From Veillonella parvula (lineage in GTDB: Bacteria > Bacillota > Negativicutes > Veillonellales > Veillonellaceae), in the NCBI RefSeq assembly GCF_036456085.1, contig NZ_CP138632.1:310001-374000 (forward strand): a stretch of 64,000 bases of DNA, written 5' to 3'. The position numbers and the translations under genes are program-made. Within the stretch, counting starts at the first letter, position 1. Every line of letters begins with the position of its first letter. The notes under the pieces were generated by a model, which was not told the DNA's origin, did no database searches, and worked only from the letters and a program-made list of their open reading frames with translations. Below, piece after piece: positions 33,563 to 42,066 of the stretch.

Positions 33563-34258
33563 ATGATTGTCGTGAGACACGAACGGTGGGCAATTGCCAT
33601 AGTCAGCTGTATATTAGGGTTCATGGTTGTTACCCAATATAAGATGACTCAAGATAATATAGAAGAAAATATTCGCTTACAACGAACTGGCGATTTGGCG
33701 GTACAATTGAGAGAGGCCCAGAGTGAACGTGATGCTTTGTTAAAGCAAATTGAGTCACTAAAAAAATCTGGTGCCAATGGCGGTGGTAAAGCTGATGAAC
33801 AGCTCATGATGAAAGCGGCTTTAACTAATGTTAAAGGGCCGGGCGTTAGTGTGTTGATTGAAGATAGCTTAAAGCCTGTACAAAGCGGGGAAAATCCCAA
33901 TTTATATGTAATTCATGATGAAGATATTCTAAGAATTGTTAATGAATTACGGGCTGGTGGGGCTGAAGCGATAGCTATTAATGATCAACGCCTCATAGGA
34001 ACGTCTGAAATACGATGTTCAGGCCCGACTATTACTGTAAATGGGAAGGTTTTTGGAGCTCCCTTTACGGTGAAAGCTATTGGAGATCCAAAGACATTAA
34101 ATTCTGCGCTCACTATGCGCGGTGGTGTAGTAGATTCACTTAAACATTGGGGGATAAAGGTAACTATAAAGCAAGAAGAGGATGTAGCGATTCCTGCTTT
34201 CACAGGTACTTTTAGAGAAGAACATATGAAGCCTAATGAGTTAGGAGGTAAAGAATGA
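33563..34258 (+). CDS. DUF881 family membrane-anchored protein
   Basis: 231 aa. One N-terminal transmembrane segment (about residues 11-25), a coiled coil (35-70, with LREAQSERDALLKQI), then the DUF881 domain with GPGVSVLIEDS and ELRAGGAEAIAINDQRL. The family sits in division clusters of many Firmicutes but its role is unsettled. GTG 33572 is an alternative start with a better ribosome-site distance. It overlaps the next gene by 4 nt. Confidence 0.88.
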   Translation: MIVVRHERWAIAIVSCILGFMVVTQYKMTQDNIEENIRLQRTGDLAVQLREAQSERDALLKQIESLKKSGANGGGKADEQLMMKAALTNVKGPGVSVLIEDSLKPVQSGENPNLYVIHDEDILRIVNELRAGGAEAIAINDQRLIGTSEIRCSGPTITVNGKVFGAPFTVKAIGDPKTLNSALTMRGGVVDSLKHWGIKVTIKQEEDVAIPAFTGTFREEHMKPNELGGKE

Positions 34259-34599
34259 ATATCTATATCTTTGCCATCATTGGCCTAATTATAGGGGCTA
34301 TCTTAGGATGGATAGCACCACTTCATATCCCCGCTAGTTATTCGAATTATACTTCGGTAGCTGTTCTAGCAGCTTTAGATGCAGTATTTGGTGGCAGTCG
34401 AGCAGCATTGGAAAGAACCTTTGATCTCAGTAACTTTGTCATTGGGTTCTTTTCAAATATGGTATTAGCTGTTATTCTTGTATATGTTGGTGATTTAATA
34501 GGCATTAACCTATACTATGTGGCCCTTATTGGATTTGGGTTACGTGTATTTATTAATGTAGGCGCTATACGCAAAATAATTATGACTAAGCGGTTCTAA
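34255..34599 (+). CDS. sbp: Small basic protein Sbp (DUF1290)
   Basis: 114 aa integral membrane protein with three hydrophobic segments. IPASYSNYTSVAVLAALDAVFGG-type core and GDLIGINLYYVALIGFGLRVF are family hallmarks (core given by SNYTSVA and ALDAVFGG). Sbp genes lie between ftsQ and ftsA/ftsZ in Bacillus and clostridia; function unknown. Start is coupled to DUF881 through an ATGA overlap. No ftsA gene follows. Confidence 0.9.
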   Translation: MNIYIFAIIGLIIGAILGWIAPLHIPASYSNYTSVAVLAALDAVFGGSRAALERTFDLSNFVIGFFSNMVLAVILVYVGDLIGINLYYVALIGFGLRVFINVGAIRKIIMTKRF

Positions 34600-34737
34600 T
34601 AAATCACATTCTATATAGTGGAAAGTTTTTAAATTTTAGTGTAAAATAAATGTAATTGTTATAAGATAGTCAGTATATAAATCGATACATTGGGACGTAT
34701 ATTGATACAATAGATAACGATAAGAGGAGGAAGTTCA

Positions 34738-35781
34738 ATGTCTGATTTTGCAAATATTAAAGTTATCGGTGTTGGTGGCGGCGGTAATAACGCTGTTAAT
34801 CGTATGGTTGATAACCAAATTAAAGGTGTTCAATTTTTAGCCGTTAATACAGAAAACCAAGTGCTTGAATTGTCTAAAGCGGATGTAACAATTCAAATCG
34901 GTGAAAAAGTTACTAAAGGCCTTGGTGCTGGTGCTAACCCACAAATCGGTGAAGAAGCAGCTCAAGAAAGCCGTGAAGAAATTACTAAAGCTCTTGAAGG
35001 TGCTGATATGGTATTCGTAACTGCTGGTATGGGCGGTGGTACTGGTACTGGTGCTGCTCCAATCGTAGCTGAATGTGCTAAAGAAGTTGGTGCATTAACA
35101 GTTGGCGTTGTAACTAAACCTTTCGCATTCGAAGGCAAACGTCGTCGTGCTGCGGCAGAAAAAGGCATTGAGTTCTTGACTCAAAAAGTTGATACAATTA
35201 TCGTTATTCCTAATGACAAATTGTTACAAGTTGTAGATAAAAAATGTTCCGTATCTGATGCATTCAGCAAAGCTGATGAAGTTCTTCGTCAAGGTATCAA
35301 AGGTATTTCCGATTTGATCCAAATTCCTGGTTTAATCAATCTTGACTTTGCAGACGTTAAAACTATCATGACTAATCAAGGCGAAGCTTTGATGGGTATT
35401 GGTGAAGGTACAGGTGAAAACCGTGCTGCAGACGCTGCAAAAATGGCTATCAATAGCCCATTGTTGGAAACTTCCATTGATGGTGCAAAAGGCATCTTGC
35501 TTAATATTTCTGGTAGCTCCGAATTGGGTATTTTTGAAGTAAACGAAGCTGCTCAAATTATTTCTGATGCAGCAGACCCTGATGCAAATATCATCTTCGG
35601 TTCTGTTATCGATGAAAGCTTGGGCGATAAAGTTCAAGTTACTGTTGTAGCAACTGGTTTTGGCAATAACGCTAAAAGCGTACCAGAATTCGGTAAAACA
35701 ACTACTACATCTCGTCCAGCATCCACTACAACAACAACTAACAGCGGTATCCCAGATATCCCTGTATTCATGAAACGCTAA
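34738..35781 (+). CDS. ftsZ: Cell division GTPase FtsZ
   Basis: 347 aa tubulin homologue that forms the Z-ring. GGGGNNAV near residue 13, the tubulin signature [10 protein letters not shown] at 99-108, and the T7 loop [11 protein letters not shown] near 201 (catalytic Asp). The C-terminal linker is short, about 30 residues and rich in Thr/Ser, and ends in the conserved peptide [10 protein letters not shown] that binds FtsA/SepF-type anchors. A GAGGAGG site precedes ATG 34738; the 138-bp gap before it may hold its own promoter. Confidence 0.97.
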   Translation: MSDFANIKVIGVGGGGNNAVNRMVDNQIKGVQFLAVNTENQVLELSKADVTIQIGEKVTKGLGAGANPQIGEEAAQESREEITKALEGADMVFVTAGMGGGTGTGAAPIVAECAKEVGALTVGVVTKPFAFEGKRRRAAAEKGIEFLTQKVDTIIVIPNDKLLQVVDKKCSVSDAFSKADEVLRQGIKGISDLIQIPGLINLDFADVKTIMTNQGEALMGIGEGTGENRAADAAKMAINSPLLETSIDGAKGILLNISGSSELGIFEVNEAAQIISDAADPDANIIFGSVIDESLGDKVQVTVVATGFGNNAKSVPEFGKTTTTSRPASTTTTTNSGIPDIPVFMKR

Positions 35782-35829
35782 TTTATAGAGTGTATAATCA
35801 AAACATTCGTAAATAAGTAACTTAGTAAG

Positions 35830-35847
35830 ACATATCTTGAGATATGT
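35830..35847 (+). promoter_or_regulatory. 5'-leader hairpin before outer-membrane protein gene
   Basis: ACATATC-TTGA-GATATGT, ending four bases before AGGAGG. A leader hairpin this close could protect the mRNA of an abundant protein or tune initiation. Confidence 0.4.
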
Positions 35848-35862
35848 GTATAGGAGGTACAA

Positions 35863-36432
35863 ATGAAGAAATTAGTATTATTAACTCTAGCAGCTACAGT
35901 TGTGGCAGGTAGTGCATTTGCAGCGGCACCTGTAACAAAAATTAGCGACGGTTCCACTAAAGTACAAGCTGATTATGCGTTTAAACAACATGTATCTAAA
36001 GGTGGCGGCAATAGCAACGACGGTTTCGGTGTTTCTTTGCAACACGATCTTTCCAATAAAACTGCTGTTCAATATTCTTATGATAAATTGAATGCAAAAA
36101 ATGGGGACATTAAAGATCATCAATTAGCATTAGTTTATAAAGTGCATCCAAACGTAAACGTATATGGTGCTGGTACTGCAATTCGTACAAATGATACAGA
36201 ATTAGGTTTCCAAGCTGGTGTTATTGGTCATGTGCCATTGACAGAAAAAGTAAACGGCTTTGCTAAAGCTGGTTGGGGTAACGATATTAAACAAACTTAC
36301 CAAGTAGGTGCTCAATATGAAGTTCGCCCTGATGTAGACTTGAACGTATACTATGGCTATGATAAATATAGCGTAAACAGCAACGATAAAACTGCAAAAG
36401 GTTTACACGCTGGTGTAGGCTACTCCTTCTAA
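35863..36432 (+). CDS. Outer-membrane beta-barrel protein
   Basis: 189 aa with a Sec signal peptide (MKKLVLLTLAATVVAGSAFA, cleavage expected after residue 20) and alternating-polarity strands throughout: VQADYAFKQH, GFGVSLQHDL, TAVQYSYDKL, HQLALVYKVH, VNVYGAGTAI, AGVIGHVPL, TYQVGAQYEV, LNVYYGYDKY. It ends in GVGYSF, whose terminal Phe is the BAM recognition signal. About eight strands would make a small OmpA/OmpX-size barrel. Its presence shows the cell is diderm. Function unknown; it is monocistronic and ends at a strong terminator. Confidence 0.85.
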   Translation: MKKLVLLTLAATVVAGSAFAAAPVTKISDGSTKVQADYAFKQHVSKGGGNSNDGFGVSLQHDLSNKTAVQYSYDKLNAKNGDIKDHQLALVYKVHPNVNVYGAGTAIRTNDTELGFQAGVIGHVPLTEKVNGFAKAGWGNDIKQTYQVGAQYEVRPDVDLNVYYGYDKYSVNSNDKTAKGLHAGVGYSF

Positions 36433-36439
36433 GGATATC

Positions 36440-36470
36440 AAAGACCACTCTAATGAGTGGTCTTTTTTTT
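36440..36470 (+). terminator. Terminator after outer-membrane protein gene
   Basis: AAAGACCACTC-TAAT-GAGTGGTCTTT, followed by a run of T residues. Confidence 0.92.
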
Positions 36471-36503
36471 ATAAATACTAGCATATGATTTATAAAAATA
36501 TTT

Positions 36504-36532
36504 TATATAGGATATTGTATATATCCTATATA
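36504..36532. repeat. Perfect 12-bp inverted repeat, intergenic
   Basis: TATATAGGATAT and ATATCCTATATA flank TGTAT. About 140 bp before the aminotransferase start; possible operator or hairpin. Confidence 0.45.
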
Positions 36533-36604
36533 CCTTAGCTTTTTTATAATTCAGATTGTAATTAGTATTTTTTCTTATGTATACAATATATTTTTAAATA
36601 CTCA

Positions 36605-36633
36605 TTGTATAATTAAATAAGTTTAGGTATGAT
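36605..36633 (+). promoter_or_regulatory. Predicted aminotransferase promoter
   Basis: TTGTAT, 17 bp, TATGAT, about 40 bp upstream of the start codon. Confidence 0.5.
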
Positions 36634-36673
36634 AAATATGTAATAATTCATTTTAGATAGGATGGTGCAAGTT

Positions 36674-37921
36674 ATGACAAGTGTTGCTGCAAAGCATGCA
36701 AAAGGGAAAAAACTTAAAGATGTAATCTTTGTAACTGCTGGCCAAGCCCAAGCTGATGCTAAAGAAAATGGTCGCGAGAACGTTGTTAATGGTACATTAG
36801 GTGCGATTTATGATGAAGATGGTAAATTAGTATTCCTTAAAACCGTTAAGGACGAATATTTAAGTCTTCCAGATTCTGAACATATTGGTTATGCTCCGAT
36901 TGCAGGTGTACCTGAGTTCCTTGCTGCTGCAGAGGCGGAATGCTTTGGACAATCTCGTCCAGAAGGTCATATCCGTAGTATTGCTACTACAGGTGGTACA
37001 GGCGGTATTCATCACTTAGTTCATAACTATACAGAACCTGGTGATGAGGTGTTGACTGCTGATTGGTACTGGGGTGCCTATCGTATACTTTGTAGCGATG
37101 TAGGTCGTACACTTGTTACCTATTCTTTATTTGATGAACATAATAACTTTAACCATGAAGCGTTCCAAAATCGTGTAAATGAATTAGCTGCGAAACAAAC
37201 AAATGTTGTAATTTTGTTTAATACACCTGGTAATAACCCAACAGGTTACTCTATAGAGGACAAAGATTGGGAATCTATCCTTAACTTCTTGAAAGAACTC
37301 GTTGCTATAGGCCGTAATAATGTAATCATTGGCATTGATGTTGCATACCTTGATTATTCTGGTGAAAAAGAAGAGGTTCGTGCATTCTTTAGTAAATTCA
37401 GTCATTTGCCAAAAGAAATCCTTACATGTGTTTGCTATAGCTTGTCTAAAGGCTTCACTATGTATGGGCAACGTGTAGGTGCCTTGATTGGTATTTCTGA
37501 TGATGAAGAAATTGCTGATGAATTCTTAGAAATCAACAAATCTACAAGCCGTGCTACATGGTCTAATATATGCCGGCCTGCAATGCGTACAATGGCAAAT
37601 ATTGTAGCTGATCCAGCTAAGTTTAAAGCTTATGAAGATGAACGTAATTGCTATTATCAATTGATTCGCGATCGTGCTGATATATTTAAACAAGAAGCAG
37701 CACGAGTTGGCCTTCCTATGTTGCCATATCGCGGTGGTTTCTTTATTACGATTCCTACAGATTCTGCTAATGCTATCTGTGAAGAGTTGAAAAAAGAACA
37801 TATCTATGTTATCGCTTTAGCTAACGGTATTCGCATAGCTGCCTGTGGTATTCCTAAATTCCAAATGACAGGACTAGCTGAAAAAATTTATAATGCTATG
37901 AAACGACTCGGCAAATTATAA
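36674..37921 (+). CDS. Class I/II pyridoxal-phosphate aminotransferase (aspartate/aromatic type)
   Basis: 415 aa fold-type I aminotransferase. NTPGNNPTGYSIED near residue 186 is the substrate-binding loop; IGIDVAYLDY carries the Asp and Tyr that contact PLP; CYSLSKGFTMYGQRVG near 260 holds the Schiff-base Lys; the C-terminal IRIAACGIPK carries the Arg that binds the substrate carboxylate. Exact amino acid specificity cannot be read from this. ATG 36674 is chosen because AGGATGG before it makes a ribosome site; ATG 36662 lies inside that site. Monocistronic. Confidence 0.85.
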   Translation: MTSVAAKHAKGKKLKDVIFVTAGQAQADAKENGRENVVNGTLGAIYDEDGKLVFLKTVKDEYLSLPDSEHIGYAPIAGVPEFLAAAEAECFGQSRPEGHIRSIATTGGTGGIHHLVHNYTEPGDEVLTADWYWGAYRILCSDVGRTLVTYSLFDEHNNFNHEAFQNRVNELAAKQTNVVILFNTPGNNPTGYSIEDKDWESILNFLKELVAIGRNNVIIGIDVAYLDYSGEKEEVRAFFSKFSHLPKEILTCVCYSLSKGFTMYGQRVGALIGISDDEEIADEFLEINKSTSRATWSNICRPAMRTMANIVADPAKFKAYEDERNCYYQLIRDRADIFKQEAARVGLPMLPYRGGFFITIPTDSANAICEELKKEHIYVIALANGIRIAACGIPKFQMTGLAEKIYNAMKRLGKL

Positions 37922-37941
37922 TTTATGCTGTTGCTAATACT

Positions 37942-37976
37942 AAAAGCCACTTGATATATATCAAGTGGCTTTTTTT
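37942..37976. terminator. Bidirectional terminator between aminotransferase and DUF896 genes
   Basis: AAAAGCCACTTGATA and TATCAAGTGGCTTTT form a long perfect stem with A and T tracts on either side; the two genes converge on it. Confidence 0.9.
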
Positions 37977-38244
37977 AGTGGATATCTTTATGTTCTTTAA
38001 TGTCTTGGTCAGCTTTTTTAGCCAAGTTTTCGAGCGCTTGTTTAGGAGCTGTACGTTCACCTGTTTCAGGATCCACGAATTCAACACGGTCCAATGTATC
38101 TGTGATTTGGCCTCGAATGAAGCTTAAGTAAATTTCATAAAGTTCTTTTTTTTCTGCTAATTCCTCTGGTGTGAGTTGTTGCCCAGATTTTTTCTTTGCT
38201 GCTAGTTCATTTATACGTTTTAATGTATCGTTAATATTGCTCAT
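37975..38244 (-). CDS. DUF896 family protein (YnzC-like)
   Basis: 89 aa small, highly charged helical protein. RINELAAKKKSGQQLTPEELAEK and the later IYLSFIRGQ plus VDPETG fit the DUF896/YnzC family of Firmicutes (key pieces: RINELA, LTPEELAEK, VDPETG). Two helices would form a hairpin. In Bacillus the gene is under SOS control with yneA, but I see no LexA-like site here. Start behind GGAGGTC on the minus strand. Confidence 0.85.
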   Translation of the reverse strand: MSNINDTLKRINELAAKKKSGQQLTPEELAEKKELYEIYLSFIRGQITDTLDRVEFVDPETGERTAPKQALENLAKKADQDIKEHKDIH

Positions 38245-38367
38245 ATTGACCTCCTGTATTCTATATTAGAATAACATGATTTATTATAACATAGAACTAA
38301 ATGAATACGTATGGTAAGATATAAGTTGTACGCGTCTGTACTTTCACAAGTGAGAAAGGAGAGTTAT

Positions 38368-39003
38368 ATGCGTGTAACAAAAGCAATAAAGGCAGAGCAA
38401 TTGAAATTATTGCAAGAGCATTATTTTGATGCAAAACCTGCCCTTGAGTATACAAATGAATTTGAATTATTAGTGGCAGTCGTATTATCTGCACAATGTA
38501 CGGATGAGAGAGTTAATATCGTTACTAAACGGTTATTTCCTGAACTAAATCATCCGGCTAAGATGTTAGCAATTGGGGTTACCAAATTAGAAACTCTGAT
38601 TAAGGACTGTGGCCTTTATAAATCTAAAGCCAAAAACTTGATTGCCACTTGTCAGATTCTAGTAGAACAATACAATGGGGAAGTGCCACGGGAGTTTGAT
38701 CAACTCGTTGAATTACCTGGTGTAGGTCGTAAGACTGCAAATGTGCTAGTATCTGTATTATTTGGTACGCCAGCGATTGCTGTAGATACTCATGTATTCC
38801 GTGTGTCTAACCGATTAAAACTGGGTATTGCTAAAACACCAGAAGAGATGGAATTAAAGTTGCAGAAGGCAATTCCTAAAGAGGATTGGTCGGCTGCTCA
38901 TCACTGGTTGATTTATCATGGTCGTAAACTATGTAAGGCTCGTAAGCCATTATGTGAAGAATGTTTTTTAAATCACTTATGTCCTTCAGCTGGAAAGGTT
39001 TAA
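38368..39003 (+). CDS. nth: Endonuclease III
   Basis: 211 aa base-excision glycosylase/AP lyase for oxidised pyrimidines. Helix-hairpin-helix LPGVGRKTANVLV with catalytic Lys122, catalytic Asp140 in AIAVDTHVFRV, and a 4Fe-4S cluster motif C-x6-C-x2-C-x5-C (CKARKPLCEECFLNHLC) at the end. ATG 38368 follows AAAGGAGAG; the longer open frame upstream lacks a site. The next gene starts one base after the stop. Confidence 0.95.
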   Translation: MRVTKAIKAEQLKLLQEHYFDAKPALEYTNEFELLVAVVLSAQCTDERVNIVTKRLFPELNHPAKMLAIGVTKLETLIKDCGLYKSKAKNLIATCQILVEQYNGEVPREFDQLVELPGVGRKTANVLVSVLFGTPAIAVDTHVFRVSNRLKLGIAKTPEEMELKLQKAIPKEDWSAAHHWLIYHGRKLCKARKPLCEECFLNHLCPSAGKV

Positions 39004-39004
39004 T

Positions 39005-40444
39005 ATGAAAGTAAATAACGAAGAATTTATTGCCCTTTGTGCTACTCATAGTATTGAAGGTATTGATATTGTAAATGAGTTAATGCGTTTTAAAGTGTTA
39101 GATCAATTGATTTCTAGTAATGCTAGCTCCCGTGAGTGGGGCGTTACGGCTGATGATTTGTATGCGTTAGCAGAAAAATCTACAGTAGAATCTTTTGGCC
39201 CTGTTCCATATGATTTGAATACATTCCAAGCTCTATATGGCCCTTCCTTTAGAGTCGAATTATTTGATTTTATTAGCGACACAGGTATTTTAGATGGTCT
39301 AGATGTTGGTACTATCTGGGAGACTCCTGTTCGTGAAAGTATCGAAGCCCATAGTAAAACGGGAGAACTCGTTCTTTATGCTTATGTAGAAGAATATGCA
39401 GGCATGATTGAAGAAATCCTTCAATCTTATGAAGATAAAAAAGTTGTGCTTTATACTGCATCTCCAGTATGCTATAGCATTTTGACACGTTTGTATCCGA
39501 TGGCTCAAATTATTAATCAATGGCCTCATCGTAGCTATTTTGATCATATCTTTACAGGGACGGTTGGTATGTTCCAATCATCTGAAGATATTGTGGAAGA
39601 AGTGGCTAATGGTTTACATAATCTTGTTCCAGAAGGAACTGCACAATTATTCTTGCCTGCTACAATGGCACAAAACCAATTGGGCTTGAATAATATGGCA
39701 TTGCAATTCTTTTTGAATCAAAAGCGTGTAGAAGCGATTCGTGAATGGACACCATTAGGGGCTTACGAAATTGTATATGGCAAATATGATGTTAAAAAAA
39801 TGCGTGTTGGTCTACGTGAACGCGTAGGAGAAGAATGGAAAACGATTAACTATATTCCATTGCCTCATGGTGTGTTCGCTCAATTGCCAGTGTTTACCGT
39901 ATTAAATTATGGCTTGTCTTTACGTTCTATTTTGCTACCAGGCGGTCAAACTGATGTAGCCTTAGGACAAGATGGTATTTACTGTATCGACAGCCGAGTT
40001 TCTGAATTAGGTTGTAATGCTCTTGTTGAAAATGGCGCTTATTTCCTTACATTTAAACGTCATGCAGATCATGTAGATGTAGATATTACTACAGAAGTAC
40101 CAAAAGAGGATATTTATTGGATGTTCCCAGATGCTGAATTAGCCTATATGTGGTATGCATACTTCTGTAGCACTATTGGTCAAACATTGATTCAAGAAGT
40201 TTCCATGCTCGTTCAAACAGATGAGTCATTCGGTTATATGCTTAGCAGCGTACGCCGACGCGTATTAGATGTTAACGACGAAGCTCAACTAATCACATCT
40301 GTTCAAGCCGCTGATGAAGCGTATATCAAGGCTGTGACAGCAGCGACAGAAGATTGGAAATCTACAGTAGATGAATTAGGTGCTCAAGTTATGCCACCAA
40401 CAACATCTATTGATATTGAAGATTATAGCGATTATAAAAACTAA
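39005..40444 (+). CDS. Unrecognised 479-aa protein, possibly a degenerate N6-methylase-like fold
   Basis: I do not recognise the family with confidence. It is soluble, acidic, without signal peptide or membrane segment, and is translationally adjacent to nth. Residues about 115-260 resemble the order of a type I N6-adenine methylase core: KVVLYTASPVCYSIL as a SAM-strand region, DHIFTGTVGMFQ where NPPY would stand, then LVPEGTAQLFLPATM and a VEAIREWTPL strand. The catalytic NPPY and the glycine-rich SAM motif are missing, so if related it is inactive or repurposed. The C-terminal half (about 290-440) is beta-rich. Confidence 0.6.
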   Translation: MKVNNEEFIALCATHSIEGIDIVNELMRFKVLDQLISSNASSREWGVTADDLYALAEKSTVESFGPVPYDLNTFQALYGPSFRVELFDFISDTGILDGLDVGTIWETPVRESIEAHSKTGELVLYAYVEEYAGMIEEILQSYEDKKVVLYTASPVCYSILTRLYPMAQIINQWPHRSYFDHIFTGTVGMFQSSEDIVEEVANGLHNLVPEGTAQLFLPATMAQNQLGLNNMALQFFLNQKRVEAIREWTPLGAYEIVYGKYDVKKMRVGLRERVGEEWKTINYIPLPHGVFAQLPVFTVLNYGLSLRSILLPGGQTDVALGQDGIYCIDSRVSELGCNALVENGAYFLTFKRHADHVDVDITTEVPKEDIYWMFPDAELAYMWYAYFCSTIGQTLIQEVSMLVQTDESFGYMLSSVRRRVLDVNDEAQLITSVQAADEAYIKAVTAATEDWKSTVDELGAQVMPPTTSIDIEDYSDYKN

Positions 40445-40554
40445 TTGTAAAAGTCCGATATTTAGTTTAAAATATATCGTATCCTAAAAAATATAAACTA
40501 CTAAATATAGTAGGTATGAAACATACTACACGAATGTGTAAGAAAGGAGGATTC

Positions 40555-40824
40555 ATGGCTGTTATTAATTTTGAAATCTTCAAAGTTATTGGTACTTTAT
40601 CTGAAGATAAAGATGGTTGGAAAAAACAATTAACATGTACTAGCTGGGGCAAATATAATCCTAAGTTTGACCTTCGTGCTTGGGATAGTGAATATACAAG
40701 CATGAAAAAGGGTATTACCCTTTCTTTAGAGGAGCTCATCGCATTGCGTGACATCCTTAATGAAAGTGACTTAGAGACCATCCTAGCTGAGTCTATTGAA
40801 GAAAAGCAAGCATCCAAGGAATAG
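40555..40824 (+). CDS. YdbC/PC4-like single-stranded nucleic acid binding protein
   Basis: 89 aa. [40 protein letters not shown] and [11 protein letters not shown] fit the bacterial YdbC branch of the PC4 fold (key parts: [24 protein letters not shown]), a dimeric ssDNA/RNA binder related to eukaryotic PC4. Its role in Firmicutes is little known. ATG 40555 follows AAAGGAGG; the upstream open frame is not supported. It lies between the unknown 479-aa protein and rpmE. Confidence 0.8.
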   Translation: MAVINFEIFKVIGTLSEDKDGWKKQLTCTSWGKYNPKFDLRAWDSEYTSMKKGITLSLEELIALRDILNESDLETILAESIEEKQASKE

Positions 40825-40834
40825 TATTGGCAAC

Positions 40835-40863
40835 TTGCATTTGTGCATATGTCATGCTATAAT
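40835..40863 (+). promoter_or_regulatory. Predicted rpmE promoter
   Basis: TTGCAT, 17 bp, TATAAT, about 40 bp before the start codon. Confidence 0.65.
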
Positions 40864-40903
40864 CTATAAGAATAATATTGATTGTCGGAAAGAGGTGTAT
40901 AGA

Positions 40904-41101
40904 ATGAAACAAGGTATTCATCCAGACTATAAAGAAGCTACAATAACTTGCGGTTGTGGCAACACATTCAAAACTGGCTCTGTAAAAGAAGACCTTCGTG
41001 TAGACGTTTGCTCCAAATGCCATCCGTTCTTCACTGGTCAACAACGCGCAGCTCAAGCTCGTGGTCGTATTGAACAATTTAACAAACGTTACGGCAAATA
41101 A
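40904..41101 (+). CDS. rpmE: 50S ribosomal protein L31 (zinc-binding type)
   Basis: 65 aa. [19 protein letters not shown] start, zinc ligands Cys16, Cys18, Cys36 and Cys39, and FFTGQQRAA tail identify the zinc-containing C+ form of bL31. Zinc-free paralogues usually replace this form under zinc starvation; none is in the window. ATG 40904 follows AAAGAGGTG. A hairpin follows the gene. Confidence 0.96.
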   Translation: MKQGIHPDYKEATITCGCGNTFKTGSVKEDLRVDVCSKCHPFFTGQQRAAQARGRIEQFNKRYGK

Positions 41102-41126
41102 TTTGTCATGTAATGTAGCATCTATT

Positions 41127-41156
41127 GGCAGGGCTATGGGCTCTGCCTCTATTTGT
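41127..41156 (+). terminator. Possible terminator after rpmE
   Basis: GGCAGGGC and GCTCTGCC form an 8-bp stem (one G-T pair) with loop TATGG, then TCTATTTGTTT. The following gene starts soon after, so read-through is likely. Confidence 0.6.
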
Positions 41157-41173
41157 TTATGAGAGGAGCTCTT

Positions 41174-42064
41174 GTGAACACAGAACGTATTAAAAAGTTT
41201 GTCGGTGGACAAGCTGTGATCGAAGGTGTCATGATGAGGGGGCCTGGTGTTACAGCAACAGCTGTACGAGAACCATCAGGAACCATTGTAGTTCAAAAAG
41301 AGCCTACAAAATCTATTGCTGACACATATCCAATTTTGAAAAAACCATTTCTTCGGGGCTGTGTGGCCCTCTATGAATCTCTAGTCATTGGCATGAAGGC
41401 ATTGTCCTTCTCCGCTAAAGCCGCTGGCGATGAAGAGGAAGAAATGTCTAATAGTGAAATTGCCATTACTATGGTTATTTCCACCATATTTGCGATAGCT
41501 GTATTTTTGGCATTGCCTACATTTATCGTAAAATTTATTCCTGGTGTACAGGATAATCATGTAGTATTAAATCTCATTGAAGGTGTCATTCGTTTAGTTC
41601 TTTTTCTACTCTACATTTGGGGTATTGGTCTTACGAAGGATATTCAACGAGTTTTCCAATATCATGGGGCAGAGCATAAAACAATTCATACCTATGAATT
41701 AGATTTGCCTCTTACAGTAGAAAACGTTCGTCAACAAAGTCGTTTACATGCTCGATGTGGTACAAACTTCTTACTCATCGTTATGGTGGTGAGTATCTTT
41801 GTATTTGCTTTTTTAGGTTGGCCTAATTTGTTAGAACGTATTCTGAGCCGCGTACTTCTCATGCCAGTAGTGGCAGGTATTGCGTACGAGGTTATTCGTC
41901 TTGCTGGTCGTAGTGAGCATTCCTTTGTGAAAGCTCTTATCAAACCAGGTCTTGCATTACAGTACATGACCACACGTGAACCAGAAGATGATCAAATTGA
42001 AGTCGCTATACGAGCTCTTGAAGAGGTTCGCCCTTCTGAGAGTGATGCATATGAAGAGGAATAA
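41174..42064 (+). CDS. DUF1385 family membrane protein (YqhQ-like)
   Basis: 296 aa. N-terminal [16 protein letters not shown] is the family signature; two to four transmembrane segments lie between about residues 90 and 150 and 200 and 235; [13 protein letters not shown] and [12 protein letters not shown] are the other conserved blocks. The function is not established, but the gene is constantly linked to rpmE and prfA in Firmicutes. GTG 41174 is preferred, because GAGAGGAG lies just before it. Confidence 0.88.
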   Translation: MNTERIKKFVGGQAVIEGVMMRGPGVTATAVREPSGTIVVQKEPTKSIADTYPILKKPFLRGCVALYESLVIGMKALSFSAKAAGDEEEEMSNSEIAITMVISTIFAIAVFLALPTFIVKFIPGVQDNHVVLNLIEGVIRLVLFLLYIWGIGLTKDIQRVFQYHGAEHKTIHTYELDLPLTVENVRQQSRLHARCGTNFLLIVMVVSIFVFAFLGWPNLLERILSRVLLMPVVAGIAYEVIRLAGRSEHSFVKALIKPGLALQYMTTREPEDDQIEVAIRALEEVRPSESDAYEEE

Positions 42065-42066
42065 AC

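Noticed and set aside
35332-35862. 176-aa minus-strand open frame opposite ftsZ
   Set aside because: Antisense to ftsZ; Cys- and Phe-rich composition is typical of shadow frames.
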